A DNA stretch of 64,000 nucleotides from Prionace glauca (Eukaryota > Chordata > Chondrichthyes > Carcharhiniformes > Carcharhinidae), in contig CM075760.1 in NCBI GenBank assembly GCA_037974335.1, positions 63,494,515 through 63,558,514 of the forward strand, read 5' to 3'. Below, one piece after another: positions 1 to 11,232 of this stretch. Position 1 is the first letter of the stretch. Each line of letters starts with the position of its first letter. Made by a program: the position numbers and the translations under genes. The notes under the pieces were generated by a model that was not told the origin of the DNA, made no database searches, and saw only the letters and a list, made by a program, of their open reading frames with translations.

Positions 1-54
1 ACCTTGTTAGAAACAATGATGATCTCTCCAATCTGAAATGCTCTTCCGAAGCAT

Positions 55-135
55 TCTCCAGATTCGAAATGTTGTCTCTAATCTGTCTCCACAGATGCTG
101 TCGGACCTGCTGAGATTTTCTGTTTGTTTTAAATG
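55..135 (+). repeat. dispersed repeat fragment, unclassified
   Basis: A short stretch around the phrase 'cagatgctgtcggacctgctgag' (split here as cagatgctgtc / ggacctgctgag) recurs near 29950-30075, 32560-32625 and, inverted, at 34825-34975, 48388-48505 and 54285-54345. It is a dispersed repeat of this genome. I do not know its family; the recurrence is seen directly. Confidence 0.6.
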
Positions 136-339
136 TTTAATTCTATACAATAGGTAACTGAACTTTGCTTCGTATAATTTATTGATATTAACATTTAATG
201 ACGTTTTATTGGCTGTTTTGTCAGCAAGGAATAAAACTTGTCCCAGAATTCAGCGGGAAATGGAATTAATTTGGACCGAGGATAATGAACAGCAGCCTCT
301 GCGCTTTATTCACATGTCATCACCTCATTGACACCTCAT

Positions 340-815
340 AAGATGATTGGGCTCAGGAGGGAGAATTGTAATATTTGAAACATCTGGCTCTTTCATATGC
401 AACAAATTACTCAACATGCCCTCACCCAAATTAGTGAAGCGATCAGGATGCAAAGTGAATAATGTGGCAGCCTCTGCGCTTCATTGACATGTCATCACCT
501 CATTATTACACAGAAAATCCTGATACATAGCTGAAGTGTGTGATGATTTTCAAAATGATGATATAAATGTGACCACTCATACCTCATGTGAAGTTACTGA
601 ATCTTTAAATCCCTATTCATTATTACACAGTTGTGGGAAATAATGTAACACTTGTAGTTGCCCAGTGAGTCTCACAGCTTTCTGTTGCCACATTATTTAC
701 TTTGCAGCCTGATCGCTTCACTAATTTGGGTGAGGGCATGTTGAGTAATTTGTTGCATATGAAAGAGCCAGATGTTTCAAATATTACAATTCTCCCTCCT
801 GAGCCCAATCATCTT
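340..815. repeat. long inverted repeat (hairpin) 5' of the VH gene
   Basis: Bases 340-469 reappear as the reverse complement at about 685-815 with only a few differences, separated by about 215 bases. The arms share aagatgattgggctcagga at one end and the rc of gtggcaac at the other. A short direct repeat (cagcctctgcgct) also occurs at about 293 and 470. No coding sequence or transposase is visible, so this could be a small foldback element or a local inverted duplication. Confidence 0.8.
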
Positions 816-1127
816 CCTTCTTTTTATCTTGGAAAGGAAAATTCAGCATCAGCAGAGAAATGAACAGGAAAATCTTGTCTTCCTCTTTGTGAGGATCAGT
901 TTGCTAACTCCCGATAAACCCAGGATGGATTTCACCCAGAAACTCTGGAAGGATTGAATATGTTAGGCTGACTGCAACGTGGAATAAAGGAGCTGATTCA
1001 ATATATGAAGTAGTCAAGCAGAAATATGGGAATGTAGAACAATATCTTTCAGTACCATCTATCAATGCATTCATCAATCAATTCACTGATTCCTCATTCA
1101 ATATATTCAGACATCCAGCTGTCATTC

Positions 1128-1870
1128 ATCGAGTCATAGAGTCATAGAGGTTTACAGCATGGAAACAGGCCCTTCGGTCCCACTTGTCCATGCCTCCCTT
1201 TTATTTAACCTGCCAGCTAATCCCAATTGGCTGCATTTGGCCCATATCCCTCTATACCCATCGTACACATATAAAAACTAAATGTTTTCTAAAAAGGTAC
1301 AATTGTACCTGCCTCTACTACTACCTCTGGCAGCTTTTTCCAGACACTCACCACCCTCTCTGTGACACAATTTTGCATTTCTCCCCTCTCATCTTAAGTC
1401 TATGCCCTCAAGCTTAGAGTCCCCTAATTTTGGGAAAATAATATTGACTATCCATCTTGTCTATGCCCCTCATTATTTTATAGACCTCAGCCTCCTACAC
1501 TCCAGAGAAAAAACGTCCCATTCTAGTTAGCCTATTATTATAATCCAAACCATCAAGTCCCAGTAGCATCCTAGTAAATCTTTTCTGGACTCTTTCTAGT
1601 TTAATAATAGTGTGACCAGAATTGCACATAATATTCCAAGTGTGGCCTTAACAATGTCTTGGACAACTTCAACAAGACATCCTAACTCCTGTATTCAATG
1701 TTCTGATCAATGAAACCAAGCATGCCGAATGCTTTCTTCACCACTCTATCTACCTGTACTCGACTTTGAAGTCGCTATGAACATGTACCTAGAGATCTCT
1801 TTGACCTGTAACTCTCCGCAACGTGCTACTATTGACTGATTCATCCAACTATAATTCATTCAACAGTCAT
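1128..1870 (-). mobile_element. CR1-like LINE, old 5'-truncated 3' end
   Basis: The minus strand reads as the C-terminal reverse transcriptase region and 3' end of a CR1-type LINE. The plus strand carries the usual antisense landmarks: the aaacaggcccttcggtccc block near the 3' terminus, then the antisense of the region that translates as VRPHLEYCVQFW in better copies. It is heavily diverged and no frame is open, so it is an old copy. Confidence 0.75.
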
Positions 1871-3589
1871 TCATTCCTGCATCAAAAATCGTGTATTTAT
1901 TTTTTTCATAGATGGTGACGTAATATTAATTTATTAGATCCAGCGATCCAGAGGCTCAGGGAAATGAAGTGAGGACAGGGATTTAAATCGGGCCATTGGA
2001 ACTGGTGGAATTTGAATTCAATTAATAAATGTGGAATAGATTCTAATGGCGACCATAGGGACCTCTCTGATTCTCCCATGGAGGAAATCTGCCATTGCTA
2101 CCTGGTCTCACAAGAATGTGACTCCAGATGGACAGCAAAATGACTGACTGACATCTTCAGAAGTCGCCAAGAAAACGAATCAGTTCAAGGGAATTTGGGA
2201 CAGGCAAAACGTTCCACCAAATTCAAACATCCCACGGAAGGATAAAGGGAAAAGAAAACACAAGCATACGTATTCATGTTTTACAACATGTATCGTCCCT
2301 CTGAGCCACCTCTCACAGACTGCCTGTAATTATCTTGATCCATCCACCGCAATATCCTGACGTGTTGGGAAAATCGTCATTATTGTTAACAGCACGCCAG
2401 AGAAGCGGCCTAACGTTTCTTTCCTGAGAGATGGGAAATTGTCATAGTGAACAACACATTTAAAGAATTAACATGCCCCCAGTACCGTTACTGGGTAGAT
2501 TTATTTATAAATAGGCTTCATTGACAATGTGAAGAGTTTGATGTTGGCTTGGAGCCAAGCGATCAGTGCTGAGGATATCGACTTTTGATTTACTGAATAA
2601 CACCCGCCAGATGTTTCCTGTCAATAATTTTGAGCATTTGGCAGCAGCCTGGATTGCTGCCAAATATTGTATGGGGCAGATAAGCGTGAACCTGAATGGA
2701 CAAAATGGAACTCAACTATTTAAACAACAATGGTTTCATTCGAACAATAAAGACGCATTTTAAATCGTTATGATTCTAATCAGTCTTTTCTTTTAATGCC
2801 CTGTTAATTCTGTGATTAAGTATATCGGAAAACAATAAATTGACCAGATGCTATTTCATTTCGAGTAAATGTCATTCCAATAATTAAAACCTGTTTTTTT
2901 GAACAGCTTCACTAAGTGTGAAAGAGAGAGATGTTGATGGTCACATCTCCCAGTCTAATGAGGTCAGTGTAATCGCGAAAATAATTAAAAGAAAATCATA
3001 AAACTGCCTTGAAACCAGAGATTGCTGGAATACTCTGAAAATTCTGCACCTCATTTAAACAACAGTATCTCTTGTACCTGATTAGCAGTCTATTCTCTTA
3101 CAATATAACCTGATTTTGATTCTTTAACAAACCCTCTCATAGTTGCCAATGAATGGATAATCGGTCAGTTCATAACCTGGTTGAAATGAAGATTAAAAAA
3201 AATATTCGTGTAATAATGTTAATGTGACAAAAATCAAATCCTGATATCCTGTGTTATGAAGCCGGTGGCCAATACAATGGTTTGGATGCTGAAGGAGAAC
3301 AGTACTGTTCGCCGCGTGCCTTCCGACTCATTAAATTCTCTGTCAATGTCGAAGTCAATTTTATGTTTCTCTGTCAGCTCACTGTTTAAATGTCAAACAG
3401 GCGGGTTTGTTTCACCCCTAATTTACATAGAGCAGAGGAATTTTGAGAAATGTCAGCAAACACTGTATAATGCGAGGAAACTCATGTTATCTTCAGAACC
3501 AAAATGTGCAGTGATAGCCATCCACACTGTAAGTAGAATGGCTTTGTTCATTCGCCGCATTTAATTACAGAAATCGATAACAATTCCCC
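1871..3589. other. no gene seen
   Basis: This stretch has short random open frames only. I see no exon structure, repeat family or RNA gene. It is moderately AT-rich unique-looking flank upstream of the IgM cluster. Confidence 0.5.
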
Positions 3590-3775
3590 TTATCACAGAA
3601 TTCCGACAGTGCAGAAGGAGGCCATTTGGCCCATCGACCCTGCGCGACAACAATCCCATGCAGGTCCTGTCCTAGCCCCGTAACTCCACATATTGACTCT
3701 GCTAAGCCTCCTGACATCAAGGGGCAATTTATCATGGCCAATCATCTACCCCACACATTTTTGGACTGATAAATT
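3590..3775 (-). mobile_element. V-SINE/HE1-like SINE, truncated
   Basis: Antisense SINE landmarks are present: cagtgcagaaggaggccatttggccc at the 3' end (split: cagtgcagaagg / aggccatttggccc), the rc of the gcatggccaat segment, and the start of the tttggact core. The tRNA-like head is missing and the copy is diverged. Confidence 0.7.
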
Positions 3776-4095
3776 ATGCTTCATTATTGTAACATGATAG
3801 AATTATTACAAAACAGACTGATGGTCCCTTTATTTTATGGAAGTGTAATTTCATCATTTTTACATTTGTCTGCTCGTCACGGGCGTGGTAAGAAAAGCAC
3901 CATATTTATAATTAGTTTTAAAAAAACATAAAAAACGACAAATTGAAATATCAGTATGAGAAATAATGGAGACATTGCAATGAATCGATTCAGTCAAATA
4001 AATATCTCGTTACATATAACTTGGCAATTTCAATATTAAACCATTGTAAATCTCCGAGTCCATTCTGTTGGAGGTGTGGAGGGTGGGACGTGGAT

Positions 4096-4168
4096 CCAGG
4101 CGCCGCCTCCAGCAGGGAATCAACAGGCGGCGCCTGGAAAGCCGCCCCCTTCTGCCGGGTATTTAAAT
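4096..4168 (+). promoter_or_regulatory. VH promoter region: GC palindrome and TATA-like box
   Basis: A perfect 13-base inverted repeat (ccaggcgccgcct at 4096-4108 and aggcggcgcctgg at 4125-4137) with a 16-base loop lies just upstream of a TATA-like tatttaaata (about 4159-4168). The leader ATG follows about 90 bases later. I did not find a clean ATGCAAAT octamer in the 200 bases upstream, which is usual in Ig V promoters of mammals. The promoter role is inferred from position. Confidence 0.55.
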
Positions 4169-4258
4169 ACCGCTCAATGGGACCGGAATCCAACAGTCCA
4201 GGAGCTGGTTTGTTCACTGAGTTCCTGACACAACCATTTCCCTCAAATCACCAGAAAG

Positions 4259-4304
4259 ATGAGGTCGGCGATTTCACTCAGTTTGTTGCTGACTTTCTTA
4301 TCTG
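4259..4304 (+). CDS. VH leader exon
   Basis: The exon encodes MRSAISLSLLLTFLSG, a short hydrophobic signal peptide start, and ends at the donor tctg|gtgagt in phase 1. It joins the VH exon at 4415 across a 110-base intron, the usual leader-intron layout of Ig V genes. The ATG is the first one after the TATA-like box and is followed directly by the hydrophobic stretch, which fixes the start. Confidence 0.93.
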
Positions 4305-4414
4305 GTGAGTAGTATTTTATTGTCCAAATCTCTCACTGTCACTGTCTCCCTGTTTGTCTATCGCTAAAATGTTTCATGGGGTTAATCCTCGGGGTTTTTG
4401 ATATATTTTTACAG

Positions 4415-4719
4415 GTGTCCAGTCGGAGATTGTGTTGATTCAGCCAAAGGCAGAGAGCGGGCGTCCCGGAGGCTCCCTGAAACTGACCTGTAAAACCAGC
4501 GGCTTTAGCCTTGGCAGCTTTTGGATGTACTGGATCCGGCAAGTTCCCGGGCAGGGTCTAGAGTGGCTGGTTAACTATCTAAGTTCATCCAGCAACCACT
4601 ACGCCCCAGCAATTAAGAATCGATTTACTGCGTCCAGAGACACTTCAAACAACATCTTCTCTTTGGAGATGACCAGGCTGAAGACCGAAGACACGGCCAT
4701 CTATTACTGTGCAAGAGAC
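4415..4719 (+). CDS. Immunoglobulin heavy chain variable segment (IgM VH)
   Basis: Encodes a complete VH domain up to the CDR3 start. After the tatatttttacag acceptor the exon finishes the leader (GVQS), then reads [20 protein letters not shown]. Hallmarks: first Cys in LTCKTSG, Trp in [26 protein letters not shown] in framework 3, and [12 protein letters not shown] with the second Cys. The V segment ends GCAAGAGAC and abuts a 23-spacer recombination signal. No stops or frame breaks, so it looks functional. It supplies the antigen-binding domain after joining D1, D2 and JH just downstream. Confidence 0.96.
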
Positions 4720-4758
4720 CACAGCGACAGGTACCAAGGCTGCACCCGAACAAGAACA
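4720..4758 (+). other. VH recombination signal, 23-bp spacer
   Basis: Heptamer CACAGCG (4720-4726; consensus CACAGTG), 23-base spacer, nonamer ACAAGAACA (4750-4758; consensus ACAAAAACC). It directs RAG cutting at the 3' edge of VH and pairs under the 12/23 rule with the 12-spacer signal of D1 or D2. The heptamer has one departure at position 6, and the nonamer two. Confidence 0.95.
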
Positions 4759-5097
4759 GCCCGAGAGGGAATTCAGCAACTTCCATCATAACCTGAAGGT
4801 AAATACCTGTTTTAAATGTAATATTAACGACAGTGTTCAGAACCAAACCATAATCGTTTTTTTTAAGTAACCAACAAAGCATTTAACAGTACAATTTAAC
4901 AAACTTACCGATATTAATGGGGTGAGCTTTTCACTGACTTTCTATTTGTTGTAGTTTCGGCAAGTGCAGCACTGGATATATTACTCGTTTTAACATTTCT
5001 GATAGATTTTGTTTTATAAATAGTTGCCTACGTTTTAAATTAGAACAGAAGTAATTTGAAGTGAATATTGAGAGGCAGGACTGAACAGAGTGAGTAC

Positions 5098-5125
5098 AGT
5101 TTTTGTGCGGGCGTGTGTCACTGTG
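5098..5125 (+). other. D1 5' recombination signal, 12-bp spacer
   Basis: Nonamer AGTTTTTGT (5098-5106), 12-base spacer, consensus heptamer CACTGTG (5119-5125). It is compatible with the VH 23-spacer signal. Confidence 0.95.
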
Positions 5126-5142
5126 ATACTACAGTGGAGGAT
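5126..5142 (+). CDS. Diversity segment D1
   Basis: Seventeen bases (atactacagtggaggat) flanked by recombination signals on both sides: 12 spacer upstream, 22 spacer downstream. This matches the D1 arrangement known for shark IgM clusters. It contributes to CDR3. Reading frame is set only after joining. Confidence 0.93.
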
Positions 5143-5180
5143 CACAATGCTTAACAAAGCGACATCCTCATACAAAAACC
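5143..5180 (+). other. D1 3' recombination signal, 22-bp spacer
   Basis: Heptamer CACAATG (5143-5149), 22-base spacer, consensus nonamer ACAAAAACC (5172-5180). The 22-base spacer acts as a 23-type signal and allows D1 to join the 12-spacer 5' side of D2. Confidence 0.93.
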
Positions 5181-5487
5181 TCAGAGAAAGACTTTGCATA
5201 AATTTGTCATCAGTGGCACTGCCGAATGCCAGACTAAATGAGGGTTCAACAAAATAATAGGTAGAAGCAGCATTTTTTTTAAAGATATAAAATACTTCAA
5301 CTTTATTGTTATTGATTTACATGCTGAATGTGCACAGTGAGTGTAAAAGATTCTAACCCCCTTTATCAATACAATGACAAGTAAAACAATGAAATATCTC
5401 ACTGACCTACTCTTAACGAGATGGACACAGGCTTTTGAAATAGCAGTGAAATTAATTGTCTGTATTTTACAGTTAACTGCCTGCCTC

Positions 5488-5515
5488 AGTATTTGACATG
5501 CTGTGTCTCACTGTG
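5488..5515 (+). other. D2 5' recombination signal, 12-bp spacer
   Basis: Nonamer AGTATTTGA (5488-5496, three departures from GGTTTTTGT), 12-base spacer, consensus heptamer CACTGTG (5509-5515). Confidence 0.88.
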
Positions 5516-5527
5516 ATCACTGGCTGG
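5516..5527 (+). CDS. Diversity segment D2
   Basis: Twelve bases (atcactggctgg) between two 12-spacer signals. This is the 12/12 layout of shark D2, which permits D1(22)-to-(12)D2 and D2(12)-to-(23)JH joining. The segment is short but both borders are fixed by good heptamers. Confidence 0.9.
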
Positions 5528-5555
5528 CACAGCAGTTACTGTCAAGACAAAAACC
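5528..5555 (+). other. D2 3' recombination signal, 12-bp spacer
   Basis: Heptamer CACAGCA (5528-5534), 12-base spacer, consensus nonamer ACAAAAACC (5547-5555). Confidence 0.92.
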
Positions 5556-5880
5556 CCTCAGCACCAATTGATTGAGGCTGGAACAATACAACTTTTAAAT
5601 TCCACCTTTAATCAGAGTACAATATTGTTTACGTCCAGCACTGACCACAGGACAAGAATGAACATGGAAAATCTTGATAATTACTCATTTGTCAGTTGGT
5701 GTTTTCAATAACATATTCATGCGTAACTGTGTGAAATATAAAACTTTAGGGTGATTTATGAATGGCGAATGGTGTCCAGAAATACAATTATAATTTAATG
5801 AACATTAATTGACATTGATTTTCCTCTGGTTTGTGGATATTTAAAATAATGGTGGTTTTGTGCATATTTTGTGCAGGGAC

Positions 5881-5919
5881 GGTTATTGTATGACTCAGCC
5901 TACGGAATGTGACACTGTG
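5881..5919 (+). other. JH recombination signal, 23-bp spacer
   Basis: Nonamer GGTTATTGT (5881-5889, one departure), 23-base spacer, consensus heptamer CACTGTG (5913-5919) directly against JH. Confidence 0.96.
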
Positions 5920-5967
5920 ATTATTTTGGTTACTGGGGTCAAGGGACCATGGTGGCGGTGGCTGCAG
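5920..5967 (+). CDS. Joining segment JH
   Basis: Encodes YFGYWGQGTMVAVAA with the invariant W-G-x-G motif of heavy chain J segments, ending at the donor gctgcag|gtaag in phase 1. It supplies framework 4 and splices to CH1 at 14050 across 8.1 kb. The end reads VAVAA where most vertebrates have VTVSS, a modest departure. It is the only JH in the cluster. Confidence 0.95.
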
Positions 5968-8900
5968 GTAAGAACCATGCACTTATTGAGTAACTGGTTT
6001 ACATGTTCTTTTGTTTTATATTTTTATCTATACTAATAATTTATCTGTTTACTTAAATATGGGTTTGGTGGATTCTCTATTGAGAATTTTAACAACGTTT
6101 CTTGTGATTCTGTTGCAAAGGGGTTTTAGAATTCCGCTGTTTCTTGACAATAGGGGCTGCTGAGGGATTCAATCCCAAGTTGTTGTGATTTTGTGTTTGT
6201 CTGTTGAGGTTACTGTGTGGCTTACTTTAAAAACTGAACGTTGGTTCAACAATTCAGCGTTTCTGCAATGTTTAATCTCGGCGACATCTAGTGGCTGCGG
6301 TTTGTACTATCTACTGCAAAAGTGTTTGAAATCCAACGCAATATTTTTTAATAAAGTTCTAAAATTTCTAAATTTATCCAATGAAAACATTCCACTCACT
6401 CACAATGCTGGTGCTGCTATGCAATATTTTCGGGTTATTGTAAACATTAATTACTTTGGTGAATTGCGAATTGGCTTGAATTTATTTTCAACATTTCTGT
6501 AAATGTTACATTTGCAGAACTGTGCTGCTTCTGTATGAAGAGGGGTTCAGTCTCTCAGTGATGCGTTCTTTTTTCTGGTGAGAACATTATGAATCTGGAT
6601 GACTTTAAATACGTAAACTTTGTGAATTAATTTCGCGTTTTTGCATTTTTGAACTCAGTGACACTGAGCTGTTATTTGTTATTGACACGCTTTGTTATTG
6701 AATAACAACATTCTGTGGGTTTGCAACTTCTTGACGCATGACTGCAGGCAGGAAACAGACAGGTTTTATTGTCTTTGTATTTTAAAAAAAATCTTAAGTG
6801 ATAACGCTTTACGCCACTCGTTCAGAACATATTTTGTCTCTGCATTCAGAATTTGGGGTACCTGCAATGTTTAATCTCGGTGGCATTTGATGGCTGGAAC
6901 TTTTACCATCCACATGTTTAAATATGTTTGAAATATGATCCAATATGAATAAAATGTGATAAAGTTGTTATGCTAATTCGTTGGGCGTATTCCACCTCCT
7001 CGCAATGTCATTGCTATTATTCCAGATTTCTGTTTACTTTAGTAATTGGTTAAGAGCTAGTTTGCTCGATTCGATATTGAAATTTTTTTGCAATGTTACA
7101 TTTGATTCTGTTAAATGGATAATTGAGCTGCTTTTCCATGAAACAGATTCTTTCCCTCATTGATGTGTTTTGTTGTGTTTCTGCTGAGCAGTTTCTGTGG
7201 TGCAGTCACAATGAATGTTTAAAATTTGTGAAATGGTTTGGCTTTAGGGCATTATTTCTGCATTCTTTAAATTCGGTGTCATTGAGAGCTTAGATGTTTT
7301 CTGGTTGAATGCAAACAATCTTGGAATTCGAAAATCCTTGTAGGGAGAAAACAAGCATGTTTGGAAAAAAAACTAAAAGATATCGTTTTTATATATAAAT
7401 TTTAGCTAACGCTTACAAGATTCAAGTAAATCATTACTTACAACGCTCATTCGGACACCCAGTCTATGCTGCAATCACAAACTTCTCATTAACAAGTTTA
7501 GTAGTAAAATTAATATAAAACAAACAATTATTAATCGGTAACATAACTCCATATTCACCTAAGATTATTTGATGTTAATAATTTAGCAGTTATCCCGTTT
7601 AAAAGTTCTGCTGTGCTTTTCACGCAACTAAAATGACCAGAAAATTTTCCAGACTGGACGTATTTTGTCACAATTCCAGAAGACGCTGCTTTTTGGCAAT
7701 TTTCGTATCCGATTATTACATTTTGTTTTTTCTATGCAGTTGCAACCAGATTACTCCGTCAAAGTTTTTTTTAAATTATATACCGAGATAATTAATTACT
7801 AATCTCATCTCAAAATTTGTGAAATGATTTGATGTTCCTCAATTGCTTTTTGCATTGTTTCAACTCAGTGACACTGAGCGGTCCTGACTAAATGAAAATA
7901 AAACTGCGTTTGAATATTGTAGGGATAAAGCAAAAAAGTTTCGGGAAAGTAAAATAAATATGTTAGGACATTTTATTCATCTTAACTGATGCTTACATAT
8001 TAAAATAAAACATGAATTACAATTCACTGTATCTCTGATAGGAACATTACACTACCCTGAATCCGTTATATTTGATGTGCTCATTTTCAGAAAAAAAATA
8101 CATTTTTGCCCAGTTTTTTTTGAGGATTTGAGACCGACGGTGAGAGATAGTTAAAAGGCAAAGGGAGTTTTAAAATGAACATCAGGTTAATTAATTTTTT
8201 TATTGATTACTTTGTTGTTGTAATTTGGCCTTGATCAATTAGAATCAAACAGGTTAAATACATTTGACAGAGCGAAGGTTTTCTGACAGATGGAATTCGC
8301 TGACACTCAAGTAATTGTTTATATGATTGCGTTTGAATACTGGTAAAGTGTCAACAGAAACTGGCGAGAAATTGACAAGTTAATGCTTGAAATTCAAAAA
8401 GATTAATTTATATAAAACATTATAAGATAAATACTATAAAAATTGTATAATATTATGTCTCCCATTACTGCTAAACACAGTGTAGAATTATGGGAAGAAT
8501 AAATGACAAAATAGAATAATTGATTCTATCAGAAACTTATGTTAAAATCTTATTAAATATTATAATGAAGAAAAAGTCTGCACTTATATTCTGCATCATG
8601 TTTCAATGTTGCAGAGGATTTGAATCAGTTGTCCTCTCTGTGTTTGCACTGTTTAATTCAGATCCTCTTAAATTAAACAATGTGTTCAGTAATTAAATTA
8701 TATGGAAGGTCTAAATTACTAAATCTAGGAACCAGTATTATTGATTTCAATAATACTGGCCAGGCCATTGCAGTCTATACAAAGTGTGAAGTCTGCATTT
8801 TTAACGTTATAATAAATTATCTGTGGTAAAAGTAAAACATTACAATGTGATTAGATTTAAGTAAATGAATGGCAGATGTTTGAATGTTTCCATTCAGTAA

Positions 8901-9310
8901 TTTGTAATTATTGTTTAACATTGAGATTTAATTGTAACCTAATTATTTAACAATGTTGGGGACAGAAGCACGTTTTGAATGATTGAAAGCTTATTTTATT
9001 AGAGTACAAATCAGCTGGCAGAAGAACTAACTGACAATTAACAATAATTTAAAATATAATATTGATGCTAATTAATTTAAATCAAAATACCTTGAATATT
9101 GCACTGGCGTGCAAAGTATCATCCATTTTACAGAATATTTAGTTGTATTGAAAATGAATTCAGAAACAAAACATTCCTTTACTCAGCTGTGCTCAGCTCG
9201 ATAAAGTGTTTTGCCTTGATTATTTTGTTGATTATATTTAAGAAATTAAATAGAATCAGGCAATGATTTATTCATTTATCAATGTAAATGTTTCTTGGTT
9301 TGTTTACTAC
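5968..9310. other. JH-CH1 intron, 5' AT-rich part
   Basis: Strongly AT-rich DNA with no credible exon. It contains one near-perfect hairpin (8732-8759, listed separately). Intronic Ig enhancers and matrix-attachment sequences sit in this position in mammals, but I see no motif set firm enough to call one. Confidence 0.5.
8732..8759. repeat. perfect 13-bp palindrome in the JH-CH1 intron
   Basis: ccagtattattga and tcaataatactgg are exact reverse complements separated by two bases. It could form a cruciform or bind a dimeric factor. Function unknown. Confidence 0.85.
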
Positions 9311-9466
9311 TTATTGTGTCACCGCATATCTGTTACGGACATTGAACTGTTACAGTGTCACTGCATCTCTGTTAGGGACCTTGAACTGTTACTGTGTCAC
9401 TGTATCTCTGTTAGGGACATTGAACTGTTATTGTGTCACTGCATCTCTGTTATGGACATTGAACTG
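9311..9466 (+). repeat. 39-bp tandem repeat, four units
   Basis: Four head-to-tail 39-base units, each ending gacattgaactg or gaccttgaactg and containing tgtcactgcatctctgtta with a few substitutions. Because 39 is a multiple of three it creates a repetitive open frame, which I do not regard as a gene. It lies in the JH-CH1 intron. Confidence 0.9.
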
Positions 9467-10734
9467 ACGTTAGTCTGTTATTTGAGATTGCTCATTTTCA
9501 GCGAAGTTATATTTTTACATAGTTTTCGAGAAGTGACACAGCGAAATAATTAAAAGTCGAATGGAGTCTTGAAATGAATATCAGTTTAATTTAAAATAGG
9601 TTATTGATGTTTCTGTTGTAAGTTGACCATTGATCAATGAAAATCCAACAATTAAATTTACAGATTGAACAGATTGAAATTGACAGATTGAACAGATCTT
9701 TCTGCTGGGAACTCGGCTGTTGCACTGTTTGTGTCTGTTCAGTTTCTGTGCGCGTGGTCATTGTGTTGGAACCAGGAGTCTGCCTGGCTGGTGCGAAACC
9801 TTCTGGTCCCTTCTGCTGAATTACAGGGAGCGAAATTTGATTTATTTCTTTGATACACTTGTATCCGTGAAAAATGGGAGTTTGACTTGATGTTTGACCT
9901 GGCGTCTCAGAAATGAGATCCCTGAAGCATATTGCGACCATCAGAGAGAGCAGAAACTTCAAACTGTAGAGGGAGAATTGGATGATTTTTAAGCAGTGAT
10001 GCATTGGCCTTGGGAATGTTCGATGAACAAATGCAAAGTGAGATTTACTATATTGTGCTGCCTACTACAGCAGTCCGTGAACTGTTCAGTATGACAGATG
10101 AAGGGTCAAATTCATTATTATTAGTTTTCTAAAGGCATTTTCGAGTCATTTGCTCGGCCAGAATTTGTAATCTTCCCTAATCGTTCCTTCAGAAAGTGTT
10201 GATGTGAAGCATCCTTAAATGACTGCAATCCATATGCTGCAGGCACTCGCCGTGCTGTTAGACAGGAAGCTCCAGTGACTATGAATGAACTGAAATATTG
10301 TTTCACGTCGGGATGGTGTATGTTTTGGCGGGGAGCTTGTAGGTGATAGCGTTCATATGTGGCTACTGCCTTTGTCCTGTTAGGATGTAAAGACAGCGGG
10401 TTTGGACGGTGAGCCTTGGTGAGTTGCTGCAGTGAATGTTGTATATAATACAATCTGCTGACACTGCTTTCTTAGTGATGGGAGAGAGTGAATATAGTGA
10501 ATGAGGGGGCGGATAATCTTGTGGATGGCTTTGTCTTGGGTTGTGCCAAATTCCTACAAATTTCGGCCATTGAGGAAAGAGGAAATTATTTAATTGTGAC
10601 TGACTTGTGAACGATTTAAATGTTTTTCCAGCCCTTGTCCCGCAGTCCGTGTTGTGTTCACTTGTCACTCCCACTGACTGTGTGAGTGGGTGAGTATGTG
10701 TGGAGTGAGTGTGTTTTTCCAGACTGAATCAGCC
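9467..10734. other. no gene seen (JH-CH1 intron)
   Basis: Only short chance frames occur. No repeat family or exon was recognised. Confidence 0.5.
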
Positions 10735-11215
10735 AGATAGAGACTTACACACATCACACACTGCCACACACATAAATACACGCATACACACTCGCATATT
10801 CTTCACACATGCGCACATACATGTGCACACTTATTTTTTCTCTGATATGATCTCTCTCACACACAAATACACATTCTCTTTCTCTCACGGTCTACATCCA
10901 CTACAAATACAAATACAAACTCTCGCTCTCTCAATCAGTCTCTCATACCCTCATACAGAAAAGCATTCACACGCACACTCCCCACACACATTCTTTCTTC
11001 CACGCAGACACACACACTCACATCAGCACAGCCTCACGCTCTCGTAAACACACTCTCTCTCCCACACTCTGTCACAAACGCTGTTGTCTCACATACACTC
11101 TCTCAAAGCCTCTTGCACGCGCATCTCTCTCTCTCACACACACACAGACACACACACACATGCGCGCGCACATACACACAAACACCCTCTTACACACTTT
11201 CCATCACACATACAT
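10735..11215. repeat. CA/CTC-rich simple repeat
   Basis: Imperfect (CA)n and (TC)n tracts, pyrimidine plus A on the plus strand, with short cacacaca and ctctctct runs. Low-complexity DNA in the JH-CH1 intron. Confidence 0.9.
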
Positions 11216-11232
11216 GGGAGTGATTATCCTTG

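Noticed and set aside
3256-3564. 102-codon frame upstream of VH
   Set aside because: No similarity to Ig or any family I know, and it ends at a SINE relic. Likely chance.
9311-9466. possible CRISPR-like array
   Set aside because: The units are directly adjacent with no spacers, and the genome is a vertebrate.
9263-9553. 96-codon frame with repeated peptide
   Set aside because: The 39-base repeat is a multiple of three and keeps frame by chance. No gene context.
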